Positions 35,554 to 44,041 of a stretch of 64,000 bases of DNA are shown piece after piece (positions within the stretch are counted from its first letter, which is position 1; every line of letters starts with the position of its first letter). Location of the stretch: positions 62,001 to 126,000 of the forward strand of contig DIVZ01000007.1 in the NCBI GenBank assembly GCA_002423395.1, written 5' to 3'. This DNA comes from Eubacteriaceae bacterium UBA6119. Its GTDB lineage: Bacteria > Bacillota > Clostridia > Eubacteriales > UBA1433. A program made the position numbers and the translations under genes. Below the pieces are notes generated by a model that saw nothing but the letters and a program-made list of their open reading frames with translations, was not told the DNA's origin and ran no database searches.

Positions 35554-36486
35554 ATGCATATAAATAATCTAAGTCTCATGTTCAGCATTTTAATATTTTT
35601 GATATTTGCTTTTGCGTTTACTCAATGCATAACGGTATTTTATTATTATATACGCTCTAAAGATAAAATTTTAGGGATGCAGGCTCTTCTTAATTTTTTC
35701 CCTATGATAATACTGGGCGCATACATTGCGTCACTTATGATGCTGGCAATTAATATAGTGCCGTTTGATAATATGGCGAGTTTAGTTTTTGCTATAATAA
35801 TAGCTTCTTCAATGGTAATTACAGAATGCTGTTATATTATATATTTGCTTAGTTTAATGCCGTTATCAAAAAAAGGTTATATGAGGGGCACAATAATATG
35901 CATAGGAGTTTCAGCTATATTGCTTGCAAACATTTTAATATGGATATTCATGGTTAAAGGATTTACAGCACAGGTATTTATGTATGTTATTTCATATTTT
36001 CTTCCAATTACAATGTTTTTGGTTGTTATATGCGGAATTTTGGGTTTTTGTCTTGTAGTAAAAGTAAAAGACAGAGTAAAAAGGCATCATTTAAAGGAAT
36101 ACAGCACTATTTGCATGTTATTTCTGCCGCTTATCATACTTGATATAATTTTCAACAATTCAAATTTAATTATATTTACTTTAGCAGGATTTATTGGAGG
36201 CAGTATATTATCATTTTCATACTTTTCAAAGTATTTTTATTCAAATTACAATTCGGAAGTTGACGAAAAAAACATCGAGGAATTTTATAAGAAAAACAAT
36301 ATTTCAATACGAGAAAAAGATGTAATTAAGTTGCTGCTTATAGGGCATTCGAATCCGGATATAGCGAAAGAGCTTTACGTTTCGGAAAATACAATTAAGA
36401 CTCATATAAAAAATATATATAAAAAATTAAACATAAACAACAGATATCAGCTTATAAACAAAATAAAAATTCAGAAAAATAATTAA
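35554..36486 (+). CDS. Membrane-embedded LuxR-type transcriptional regulator
   Basis: A 310-residue protein with about seven hydrophobic helices in the first 225 residues and a LuxR/GerE helix-turn-helix at the C-terminus (about 247-305). The latter contains ISIREKDVIKLLLIGHSN, DIAKELYVSENTIKTHIKNIYKKL and NRYQLI. It has no receiver or other soluble sensor domain, so the membrane part is the likely sensor and DNA binding would occur while membrane-tethered. AAGGAG precedes the ATG. It stands alone between tRNA-Tyr and whiA (convergent, 4-bp overlap). Ligand and targets are unknown. Confidence 0.85.
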   Translation: MHINNLSLMFSILIFLIFAFAFTQCITVFYYYIRSKDKILGMQALLNFFPMIILGAYIASLMMLAINIVPFDNMASLVFAIIIASSMVITECCYIIYLLSLMPLSKKGYMRGTIICIGVSAILLANILIWIFMVKGFTAQVFMYVISYFLPITMFLVVICGILGFCLVVKVKDRVKRHHLKEYSTICMLFLPLIILDIIFNNSNLIIFTLAGFIGGSILSFSYFSKYFYSNYNSEVDEKNIEEFYKKNNISIREKDVIKLLLIGHSNPDIAKELYVSENTIKTHIKNIYKKLNINNRYQLINKIKIQKNN

Positions 36487-37415
36487 AGATTATCCGCTAT
36501 TTTTATAATTTGGCTGTAGCGGTTATATGCGGCGGTTCTGCTGATTTTGGGGGAAAAATACCCGCATAATTCCGATAACGGCGATGATGGATATTGAAGG
36601 CGCAAAAAAGCGGCTTCCCGAAGTCTTTCGTTTAAATAATCCAGCCCTTTTAAGGCCGAGATTTTTTGTATAGCGGATATCTGCAATTCAGAGGAATTAA
36701 CAGTCTTATTAATATTAGCAGTCTCGCTGTTTACCAGCCGTACCGTTTCGTTTCTTATGTCTTTTAAAATAAAATAATTTTCAAAATCCATCATTGCCTT
36801 ATGGGCGCCTATAAAAGCTAAAAAAGTAGCAACGCTTTCTCTTTTTTTTACATATACGGAAATGTACTCCGTTCTTTTGAGAATGTTTGCTATAACATTA
36901 TTTCTTCTGAGCAAGTCGCAGATATATTTAGCTTTTTTTAAATTATTTATTTTAAATTCGAGATGATAAGATTTTGAAGGGGAGTTAATATATGCGCATC
37001 CCAAAAAGATGCCTTTTAAATATGCGGATTGCATTAGTTTTGTCTGTACAAATTCAGAATTTATATCGGTTTTTAGCATGCTGTCATATGTATCAAATAT
37101 TTTATAAAAACTTAATATTTCGATACTTGAAAATTCATCTTCAAAGTCAAGTATATAAAAATTAGTTTTTTTTAAATTGCTGCCTTTTTTTATATACAAT
37201 AAGGGGCTGGTGCCGAAAATCTCTTTTATGACCGAAAAATATCTTCTTGCAACGGATGCGTTGTCGCATGAAAAAACGAGCTTTACTTTTCCTCTTCCTA
37301 AAAATGAAATGCTGCCTGCGCTGTGTATAAAACCGTAAAGTTCGGATATTAAATTATTATCATTTACAATAGGCGCTGCGCTTAACGTTGATTTTAAATC
37401 GGATGCATATTTCAT
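36483..37415 (-). CDS. whiA: DNA-binding protein WhiA
   Basis: Protein with a degenerate LAGLIDADG homing-endonuclease fold plus a C-terminal helix-turn-helix; in Gram-positives it affects cell division, chromosome segregation and, in Streptomyces, sporulation. I start at ATG 37415 (310 residues, MKYASDLKSTLS), which matches homologue starts, rather than TTG 37436, which overlaps yvcK. The second LAGLIDADG-like unit is near KGIFLGCAYINSPSKSYHLE. The HTH lies around residues 265-300. It is the last gene of the rapZ-yvcK-whiA cluster. Confidence 0.94.
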   Translation of the reverse strand: MKYASDLKSTLSAAPIVNDNNLISELYGFIHSAGSISFLGRGKVKLVFSCDNASVARRYFSVIKEIFGTSPLLYIKKGSNLKKTNFYILDFEDEFSSIEILSFYKIFDTYDSMLKTDINSEFVQTKLMQSAYLKGIFLGCAYINSPSKSYHLEFKINNLKKAKYICDLLRRNNVIANILKRTEYISVYVKKRESVATFLAFIGAHKAMMDFENYFILKDIRNETVRLVNSETANINKTVNSSELQISAIQKISALKGLDYLNERLREAAFLRLQYPSSPLSELCGYFSPKISRTAAYNRYSQIIKIADNL

Positions 37416-37422
37416 TTTAAAC

Positions 37423-38391
37423 CTAATTAACAGCAATGTAGCTTATAATTTTTTCCATGTCATGAATAACATATTTGCCTTTAACAGCTAAAAAATTATC
37501 TGCTATCAATATGTATTTATCTTTATAAATGTCTAAATCGCCCGGTGTTACTATAATTGAACCTTCGGACTGATAATGCTTTATTATATGATTTTCAATA
37601 TGGATATCTTTATTAAAAAGCACGTAGTCAAATATCTTATTGCCTTCGTATAAATGGTTTTCTATAGCTTTTAAATGTGAAGATACGGTAAAGTTATCTG
37701 TTTCGCCGCGCTGCGTCATAATATTGCAGCAATAAAATTTTTTTGCTTTGCTTGCAACTAAAGCGTCCTGTATTCCGTCTATTAACAAATTTGGGATAAC
37801 GCTTGTATAAAGGCTCCCAGGACCTATTATAATTACGTCCGCGTCAAGCAGCGCTTCTATGCAATAATGAAAAGCTTTTGCATTTTTAGGCTCTATATAG
37901 ATTCTTTTTATGGGGCTTTCTGACGCATAAGAAATTAAAGGTATACATGATTCGCCGGATATTTTTTCATTATTATCAAGCTCCGCCGTTATTCTCATGT
38001 CTTCAAGTGTCACAGGAAGAACAGTTCCGGAAATCTTTAATACATCGCTTATTGCTTTTACAGCTTCCGCAAAATTTCCTCTTATACAGCACATGGCGGC
38101 TATCAAAAGGTTACCCATAGACTGACCTTTTAAAGAGCCTGTATCAAAACGGAATGACAACAGCTTGCTCATTTCGCTTTCATCGTCCGCAAGAGCCGTT
38201 AAACAGTTTCTGATGTCGCCCGGCGGCAGTATACCCAAGTCATCCCTGAGTATTCCGCTGCTGCCGCCGTCGTCTCCGACAGTTACAATTGCAGTTATAT
38301 TTTTGGTATATGATTTAAGACCTTTGAGTATAACACTCAGGCCGCTTCCGCCGCCCATTACAACAACTTTATATCCGCATTTATTTTTCAT
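37423..38391 (-). CDS. yvcK: Gluconeogenesis/cell-envelope factor YvcK (GlmR, CofD-like)
   Basis: CofD-fold protein that binds UDP-GlcNAc and, in Bacillus, stimulates GlmS to supply the cell wall. The 322-residue protein shows VVMGGGSGLSVILKGLK at the N-terminus and TVGDDGGSSGILR (about 37-49), LPPGDIRNCL and DADVIIIGPGSLYTSVIPNLL (given as motif segments). It overlaps rapZ by 4 bp. Confidence 0.95.
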   Translation of the reverse strand: MKNKCGYKVVVMGGGSGLSVILKGLKSYTKNITAIVTVGDDGGSSGILRDDLGILPPGDIRNCLTALADDESEMSKLLSFRFDTGSLKGQSMGNLLIAAMCCIRGNFAEAVKAISDVLKISGTVLPVTLEDMRITAELDNNEKISGESCIPLISYASESPIKRIYIEPKNAKAFHYCIEALLDADVIIIGPGSLYTSVIPNLLIDGIQDALVASKAKKFYCCNIMTQRGETDNFTVSSHLKAIENHLYEGNKIFDYVLFNKDIHIENHIIKHYQSEGSIIVTPGDLDIYKDKYILIADNFLAVKGKYVIHDMEKIISYIAVN

Positions 38392-39251
38392 TTACTTTTA
38401 TCCTTTGTAATATCTCTGTGTTCAATACTGACCCAGTGGTCATTTGCTTTAAGCTTTTCATACAACGCGCTGGCAATTGCGACCGAGCGGTGTCTGCCGC
38501 CGGTGCAGCCTATAGCAATTATGAGCTGGCTTTTTCCTTCATTTGTATAATACGGTATTAAAAATTCAAGTATATCATGCAATTTATTTAAAAATGTATT
38601 TGTTTGCTTAAACGAAAAAACATAATTCATTACATTTTCATCAAGACCTGAAAGCGGTTTTAATTCATTTATGTAAAAAGGGTTTGGCAGAAATCTCACA
38701 TCAAAAACCAAATCGGCATCAACGCATATTCCGTATTTAAAACCGAACGATGTAATGTTTAATAAAAACGAATGTGACGCTTTACTGTCTGTAAACATCA
38801 TTTTAAGCGATTCTTTATGTTCTTTTATTGTAGTATTTGTGGTATCCATTGTGTAGCTTGCTTTTTCTTTAATCGGAGCAAGCTTTTCACGTTCTTTCAT
38901 TATGCCGTCTTCAATACGGCCTGTAGGACTTAAGGGATGTTTTCTTCTTGAAGATTTGTATCTGTTTATTAAAACTTTGTCATCAGCGTCCAAGAACAGG
39001 ATTTTAAAATTTATTTTTTTCTTTTCCATATCTTCTATTGCGTTAACTAAGTCGTCAAAAAACTCGCCTACTCTGATATCGGATACCAAAGCGGCTTTTG
39101 TTATTTTGCTTTCCATATTTAAAAGTTCGACAAACGGATAAATTAACTGAGGCGGGATGTTATCAACACAATAAAACCCTAAATCTTCTAAAGCGCGTAT
39201 TGTTTCACTCTTTCCGGCTCCGCTCATGCCGGTAACTATTGTTAAGTCCAT
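38388..39251 (-). CDS. rapZ: RNase adapter / nucleotide-binding protein RapZ
   Basis: P-loop protein (YvcJ/RapZ family). In E. coli RapZ binds GlcN6P and guides small-RNA decay; in Firmicutes it is a GTP/ATP-binding protein linked to competence and wall metabolism. The 287-residue product has Walker A GMSGAGKS (about 8-15) and the C-terminal GCTGGRHRSVA motif. It sits between the PHP gene (3-bp gap) and yvcK (4-bp overlap). Confidence 0.95.
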   Translation of the reverse strand: MDLTIVTGMSGAGKSETIRALEDLGFYCVDNIPPQLIYPFVELLNMESKITKAALVSDIRVGEFFDDLVNAIEDMEKKKINFKILFLDADDKVLINRYKSSRRKHPLSPTGRIEDGIMKEREKLAPIKEKASYTMDTTNTTIKEHKESLKMMFTDSKASHSFLLNITSFGFKYGICVDADLVFDVRFLPNPFYINELKPLSGLDENVMNYVFSFKQTNTFLNKLHDILEFLIPYYTNEGKSQLIIAIGCTGGRHRSVAIASALYEKLKANDHWVSIEHRDITKDKSK

Positions 39252-39254
39252 AAT

Positions 39255-39980
39255 TTAATCCTCCTCAATATTTATTATCTGGAAGGTCTTTATGTCTGCA
39301 TCTTTTAATATATTCAAACATTTTTCTATGTTTCCAACTTCGCTTGATTTATGAGCATCTGATGATACCAAAATCTTTGCCCCGTTATTCACAGCGATTT
39401 TAGCGTCCTGAGCAGTCATATATCCGTGCCTGTTGTTTATTTCCAAAGCTATATTTTTCTTTGCGCACGCTTTGCTTAGCTTATCGATATCTACAAAAAA
39501 ACGCTCTCCGGGGTGTGTAAACGCAAAAATATTATCGTATTTATTAATGCATCTTATAAAGATTTCGGTATTTCTTTTGCGGCAATAGTTTTTGAACAAA
39601 CCCATATATCGCGCAAAAAAGTTCATGAAATAATAATACATAAATTTATCAAAACGGATTAAATAATGCATTCCCACAAGCAGATAATCAAACATATTGA
39701 GCCATTTATCAGCATCTATTGTTCCGTCAACACTTATGATATTTGCCTCGATGCCAAAGTATATATTTATATCTTTATATTTTTCACGCAATAAATTTAT
39801 CTCGTCCCGCATTTTGCGGAGTTCTTTTTCCTTAACGCCGTAAAATAAATGGCCGCCGCCGTGGTCGGTGATGCAAATGGAAGAAAGACCTTTTTGCATT
39901 GCGCTTACTACATTTTCTTCTATTGTATTTTTACCGTGACTGTATATTGTATGAGTATGGAAATCTCCGGTTAGTCTCAT
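39255..39980 (-). CDS. PHP-domain phosphoesterase
   Basis: Metal-dependent phosphoesterase of the PHP superfamily, YcdX-like. The 241-residue protein has the four motif regions: DFHTHTIYSHG (6-16), ITDHGGGH (about 37-44), an internal FGIEANI, and the C-terminal SSDAH (about 209-213). GGGG lies before the ATG. It is the first gene of the PHP-rapZ-yvcK-whiA unit, a frequent clostridial arrangement. The substrate is not known; a sugar-phosphate or nucleotide role is possible from the context. Confidence 0.85.
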   Translation of the reverse strand: MRLTGDFHTHTIYSHGKNTIEENVVSAMQKGLSSICITDHGGGHLFYGVKEKELRKMRDEINLLREKYKDINIYFGIEANIISVDGTIDADKWLNMFDYLLVGMHYLIRFDKFMYYYFMNFFARYMGLFKNYCRKRNTEIFIRCINKYDNIFAFTHPGERFFVDIDKLSKACAKKNIALEINNRHGYMTAQDAKIAVNNGAKILVSSDAHKSSEVGNIEKCLNILKDADIKTFQIINIEED

Positions 39981-40077
39981 TTTTTAAATACCCCGTCATT
40001 TTTAGTAATTATATCATATTTAATTTAATTATGATTTGCATTTTTAACAAAGATAAACTTATTATATTTGATATAAA

Positions 40078-40106
40078 TTGAGAATTATTATAAATTGGGA
40101 TATAAT
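40078..40106 (+). promoter_or_regulatory. Sigma-A-type promoter for pfkA-pyk
   Basis: -35 TTGAGA (40078-40083), 17-bp spacer, -10 TATAAT (40101-40106), 50 bp before the pfkA start. Confidence 0.7.
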
Positions 40107-40155
40107 ATAGAAAACAAATTCTGACACAAATAATTAATTTCTAGGAGGCATTGTA

Positions 40156-41115
40156 TTGAAAAGAATAGCGGTACTAACCAGCGGCGGAGATGCGCCCGGC
40201 ATGAATGCTGCAATAAGAGCGGTAGTTCGGGCGGGAATTTACTATAATCTTGAAGTGTATGGAATATATCAGGGATATGCGGGTCTTATTGAACGTGAGA
40301 TAAAAAGAATGGATATTTTATCTGTAGATGACATAATACATCGGGGGGGAACAATACTAAACAGCAGCAGAAGCAAGTTTTTTATGACCAAAGAAGGAAG
40401 GTGTGAAGCCAAAAAAGCGCTTGACGAGTTTGAAATAGACGCGCTTATAGCAATAGGCGGAGACGGAACATATAAAGGCGCGCTAACGCTTACAGAGTTG
40501 GGTGTTAACGTGATATGTCTTCCGGGAACAATAGATAACGATGTTGCCAGCACTGATTACACGATAGGATTTGACACTGCCGTAAATACTGCAGTTGACG
40601 CTATAAGCAAAATAAGCGATACATCAGCGGCGCATAACAGAGCTCACGTTATTCAGGTTATGGGCAGGCATGCAGGATACATAGCGCTTTATTCCGCTAT
40701 AGCAGGCGGAGCGGAAAGCGTTGTTATTCCCGAAGAACCGGCTGATTATGAAGCAATATATAAAAAGATGCTTCAAAGCATAAATATGGGAAAACATCAC
40801 AGCATATCGGTAGTCGCCGAAGGCGCAGGCAACTATATGGAAATTGCACAAAATATGATTGAGCATACCGGCATGGACACAAAAGGCACAAATTTGGGTT
40901 ATCTGCAAAGAGGAGGTTCCCCGACTGCATTTGACAGAATACTGGCATCAATTATGGGGGCTATGGCAGTGGAACTAATAATACAGTCAAAGAAAAATCT
41001 CGCTATAGGATTTAAAAACGGAAAATACGCAAGTTTTGATTTAGCGGAAGCTGTAAATATGAAAAAAGAAATCAATAAAGAAATGTACAGAATATTAAAT
41101 ATTATTTCTATGTAA
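40156..41115 (+). CDS. pfkA: ATP-dependent 6-phosphofructokinase
   Basis: Commits fructose 6-phosphate to glycolysis. The 319-residue protein is the standard bacterial length, with TSGGDAPGMNAAIR (8-21), IGGDGTYKG, the catalytic TIDND (about 126-130), MGRHAG and LGYLQRGG. The TTG start at 40156 follows AGGAGG with a seven-base spacer. It forms an operon with pyk (11-bp gap), the classic Firmicutes pair. Confidence 0.97.
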   Translation: MKRIAVLTSGGDAPGMNAAIRAVVRAGIYYNLEVYGIYQGYAGLIEREIKRMDILSVDDIIHRGGTILNSSRSKFFMTKEGRCEAKKALDEFEIDALIAIGGDGTYKGALTLTELGVNVICLPGTIDNDVASTDYTIGFDTAVNTAVDAISKISDTSAAHNRAHVIQVMGRHAGYIALYSAIAGGAESVVIPEEPADYEAIYKKMLQSINMGKHHSISVVAEGAGNYMEIAQNMIEHTGMDTKGTNLGYLQRGGSPTAFDRILASIMGAMAVELIIQSKKNLAIGFKNGKYASFDLAEAVNMKKEINKEMYRILNIISM

Positions 41116-41126
41116 AGGTAATTGTA

Positions 41127-42566
41127 ATGAATAAAACGAAAATAGTATGTACGCTCGGACCTGCATGTGACGATGAGAATATTTTAAAAGAAATGCTTCT
41201 TGCCGGAATGAGGATTGCGAGAATGAATTTTTCTCACGGCACGCACGAAGAGCATAAAAAAAGACTTGAATTGGCAAGAAAAGTCGCAAGCGATACGGGA
41301 ATTACATTAGGAATAATGCTTGACACCAAAGGACCCGAAATACGCATAAAGCAATTTAAGAACGGAAGTATAAATTTAAAAGAAGGTCAGATGTTTACTT
41401 TAGCTTGTTATGATGTTGAAGGAGATGAAGGAAAGGTATCGGTAAATTATAAAGATTTATATAAGTCTGTAAAAGAAGGCGATAAGGTACTCCTTGATGA
41501 CGGGCTCATTACGATGGAAGTTGTAGGCATAAAAAATAAAGACATTTTACTGCAAGTGCTTGTAGCCGGAACACTAAGCAATAATAAAAGTATTAACCTG
41601 CCTCACAGCAAGCCTAATTTACCGTTTTTGACAGATATCGATAAGAAAGATTTAATGTTCGGCATTGAGAATAATGTTGATTTTGTTGCAGCTTCATTTG
41701 TAAGCAGTGCGGAAGATGTTGTCTTGCTCAGAAAATTTTTGGAAGACAATAAAGGCGGCGATATTTGGATTATATCAAAAATTGAAAATGGAGAAGGCGT
41801 TATAAATATTGATGAAATAATTCAGGCAAGCGACGGAATAATGGTTGCAAGAGGGGATTTGGGGGTTGAAATCGATGCGGAGCTTATTCCGATTACTCAA
41901 AAAGACATAATAGAAAAATGCAATATAGCGGCAAAGCCTGTAATTACAGCAACACAAATGCTGGATTCTATGATAAGAAACCCGCATGCTACTAGAGCTG
42001 AAATTAATGATGTAGCAAATGCGATATTTGACGGAACTGACGCTGTGATGCTTTCTGCAGAAAGCGCCGCAGGCAAATACCCTGTTGAATCCGTTAAAAC
42101 ACTCTCAAGAGTAATTTATCGCACGGAAGCGAGCGAACGATATTTTAAAAATATAAAAAGAGATTTTACGGGAACAATTTCAAAAACAAATGTAATAGGA
42201 CACGCTGCTTGCGAAATAGCGGAAAAACTTAAAGTCAAAGCAATTATAGCACCCACTACCGGAGGATACACTCCGCGACTTATATCAAAATTCCGACCGA
42301 ACTGTATGCTCATAGCGTCTACTAGTTCAAAAAGCGTTATGAGAAAACTTGCATTAGTTTGGGGCGCGTATTCAGTTTACTCACCCGTACAATCAGGGTA
42401 TGAGGACTTGGTGTGCAATTCGGTAAGAAATGCTGCAGAAGATGGACTGTTAAACGAAAACGATCTGGTCGTAGTTACTTTCGGAATGCCGGTTAATGTG
42501 ACAGGCACAACAAACAATATAAGAGTTGCAAGAGTGCATGAGATGAATAACTGCGGCATTAAATAG
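41127..42566 (+). CDS. pyk: Pyruvate kinase
   Basis: Last step of glycolysis, PEP to pyruvate with ATP formation. The 479-residue protein has TKIVCTLGPA, ARMNFSHG, LDTKGPEIR, the active-site KIENGEGV and MVARGDLGVE, and ITATQMLDSM. It lacks the extra C-terminal PEP-utiliser-like domain of the Bacillus enzyme. It is co-transcribed with pfkA; I saw no clear terminator after it. Confidence 0.97.
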   Translation: MNKTKIVCTLGPACDDENILKEMLLAGMRIARMNFSHGTHEEHKKRLELARKVASDTGITLGIMLDTKGPEIRIKQFKNGSINLKEGQMFTLACYDVEGDEGKVSVNYKDLYKSVKEGDKVLLDDGLITMEVVGIKNKDILLQVLVAGTLSNNKSINLPHSKPNLPFLTDIDKKDLMFGIENNVDFVAASFVSSAEDVVLLRKFLEDNKGGDIWIISKIENGEGVINIDEIIQASDGIMVARGDLGVEIDAELIPITQKDIIEKCNIAAKPVITATQMLDSMIRNPHATRAEINDVANAIFDGTDAVMLSAESAAGKYPVESVKTLSRVIYRTEASERYFKNIKRDFTGTISKTNVIGHAACEIAEKLKVKAIIAPTTGGYTPRLISKFRPNCMLIASTSSKSVMRKLALVWGAYSVYSPVQSGYEDLVCNSVRNAAEDGLLNENDLVVVTFGMPVNVTGTTNNIRVARVHEMNNCGIK

Positions 42567-42627
42567 TTTTTCGGGCTTAGCAATATATAAAGGGTTAATA
42601 AAAATATTATTTAGATTTGACAATATT

Positions 42628-42847
42628 GTGAACATATACAGAGAGTATTATCAAGGAGCAGAATTTCTTATTATGTCATTAGTTGGGGTAAATGTCCGCC
42701 AGGTAAAGAGGCATTGAGAATTGTTTTAAAAAAGGTATATATAAAAATAATTTTATAGTTTTTAATAACTTAACATCAATAATAAATATATTAAAGGAAC
42801 AAGGAATAAATATATCAACGGATAATTCTTTAGCATGGTTAATTTAA
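42628..42847 (+). pseudogene. Possible decayed small coding frame with a slippery heptamer
   Basis: Lies in the 367-bp gap between pyk and the next gene. A frame reading VNIYREYYQGAEF... starts near GTG 42628; a second frame gives WGKCPPGKEALRIVLKK and stops soon after. Continuing in the -1 frame from A_AAA_AAG (42728-42734) gives 38 open codons, including FIVFNN and ILKEQGINISTDNSLAWLI, to TAA at 42845-42847. The pieces read like protein, but no single frame has a start codon and ribosome site joined to the rest. I do not recognise the family. A pseudogene is the simplest reading; a programmed frameshift is possible but less likely. Confidence 0.35.
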
Positions 42848-42871
42848 CAAATTATAGTATACTAAATGATG

Positions 42872-42899
42872 TTGTTTTTCTAATATATTGTGTTATAAT
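42872..42899 (+). promoter_or_regulatory. Promoter for the orphan 133-residue gene
   Basis: -35 TTGTTT (42872-42877), 16-bp spacer, -10 TATAAT (42894-42899), 34 bp before the ATG. Confidence 0.55.
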
Positions 42900-42933
42900 T
42901 TTGTATACAATACTTTGATTATGGAGAAATGAT

Positions 42934-43335
42934 ATGGCTAAAAATAAAATAAAATGTTCTGTAATAGCGGGCGCAAACAAAGGGTCTGAAGTAATTGCTA
43001 CTGATTTTTTTGTTAATTGCCTTACTATAATGGTAGGCAAAGGATTTATTAACAGTTACGCAATAGATATTAAGCATACAAACGCCGAATGCTATGAACT
43101 AATTGATGACGAAGTCTTGGAACATAACACAAGCAAAATATTATCCGATAAAGAAGATTTAAGAAAAGAAATAGAAGAGTATATCTACAATAATAAACAA
43201 GCAGGTTCCATTATTGCAGCAGTTAAATTTAAAGAAAGCGGAGATGTAAGCGTAATTGAAATTGACGAAAAACGTCTTACATTTTTAATAAACGCTATGA
43301 GACCGCATCCTCTTTCGCAGTTTATGCAAAACTAA
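42934..43335 (+). CDS. Orphan protein of 133 residues, unknown function
   Basis: Complete open frame with a good start (GGAGAA then ATG), its own promoter upstream and a terminator at its stop codon. The product looks soluble, with no signal or membrane segment. Visible features: an early KCSVIAGANKGSE segment, an acidic helical middle (DKEDLRKEIEEYI, about 72-84), and a C-terminal beta-helix pattern ending in MRPHPLSQFMQN. Two or three Cys (about 8, 29, 53) are not spaced as a metal site. I do not recognise the family and assign no function. Confidence 0.75.
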   Translation: MAKNKIKCSVIAGANKGSEVIATDFFVNCLTIMVGKGFINSYAIDIKHTNAECYELIDDEVLEHNTSKILSDKEDLRKEIEEYIYNNKQAGSIIAAVKFKESGDVSVIEIDEKRLTFLINAMRPHPLSQFMQN

Positions 43336-43360
43336 GCGCCGTATGGCGCTTTATTTTTTT
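43335..43360 (+). terminator. Intrinsic terminator
   Basis: Six-bp stem AGCGCC (43335-43340) / GGCGCT (43345-43350), loop GTAT, T-rich tail. It begins in the stop codon of the 133-residue gene and the tail runs into the end of the convergent thioesterase gene. Confidence 0.8.
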
Positions 43361-43872
43361 ATATCATTTATTATAATGGATGCAGGCACTTTAAAGCTTT
43401 TATCGTAAAACCAAACGCTGTGCATATCGTTGCTGTCAGTAATTTTATCGAAACGTGTTTTTACATATTTTCCGTTTGCTTTTGCAGCTACTATTCCGTC
43501 TGACAACATAATAAAACCTTCGGCTTCATATATAAGCCTGCTGTTTTTAGTTAATTGAGCTATGATAAAAATATCTTCTTCAAGCGGAACGGGATGCAAA
43601 AAACGAGTATGCAACTCGGCTGTTACAGCCCAGCCGTTATCGGGATCTTCTATCATGCTTACTCTCCCTAAAATTTCGTCCAGCAATGTGCAAATAATGC
43701 CTCCGTGCAATCTGCCCGGGTAACTTTGATAGAACTCAGATAAGTTTGCAACGCTTATTATCTTATTCTCATCAGTTTCAAAAAAATGAAGCTTCAGACC
43801 TTTTTCGTTATGCAGTCCGCAAAGAATGCACATGCTTGAATTGTTTTGCATTTTTTTTATTTTAAATTCCAT
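43351..43872 (-). CDS. PaaI-like hotdog-fold thioesterase
   Basis: Predicted acyl-CoA or acyl-ACP thioesterase of the 4HBT/PaaI type. I start at ATG 43872 (173 residues) because AGGGTGA is correctly placed, rather than the upstream 43890. Motifs: CILCGLHNEKGLKL, a Cys-containing start common in this subfamily, then the hotdog helix GRLHGGIICTLLDE (about 56-69), which carries the catalytic acidic residue, and AELHTRFLHPVPL. Substrate unknown. Single gene, convergent with the 133-residue orphan. Confidence 0.82.
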   Translation of the reverse strand: MEFKIKKMQNNSSMCILCGLHNEKGLKLHFFETDENKIISVANLSEFYQSYPGRLHGGIICTLLDEILGRVSMIEDPDNGWAVTAELHTRFLHPVPLEEDIFIIAQLTKNSRLIYEAEGFIMLSDGIVAAKANGKYVKTRFDKITDSNDMHSVWFYDKSFKVPASIIINDIKK

Positions 43873-43980
43873 AATTTTCACCCTATGCAATTATATACAT
43901 TTTTAAGTAAAATTTCTACATTAAATTACAATATTAAATATTATATATATTAAAAAAATGTATAATTATTCATTTTTATC

Positions 43981-44009
43981 TTGATTATTTTACTTTAGGA
44001 TTATATAAT
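43981..44009 (+). promoter_or_regulatory. Sigma-A-type promoter for the amino-acid ABC importer
   Basis: -35 TTGATT (43981-43986), 17-bp spacer, -10 TATAAT (44004-44009), 32 bp before the start codon. Confidence 0.7.
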
Positions 44010-44041
44010 ACTAATTAATATTTTACACGAGGAGAATTGAA

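Noticed and set aside
42617..42651. Promoter starting at TTGACA (42617-42622)
   Set aside because: No -10-like hexamer lies at 16-18 bp; nearest candidates are at 12 and 23 bp.
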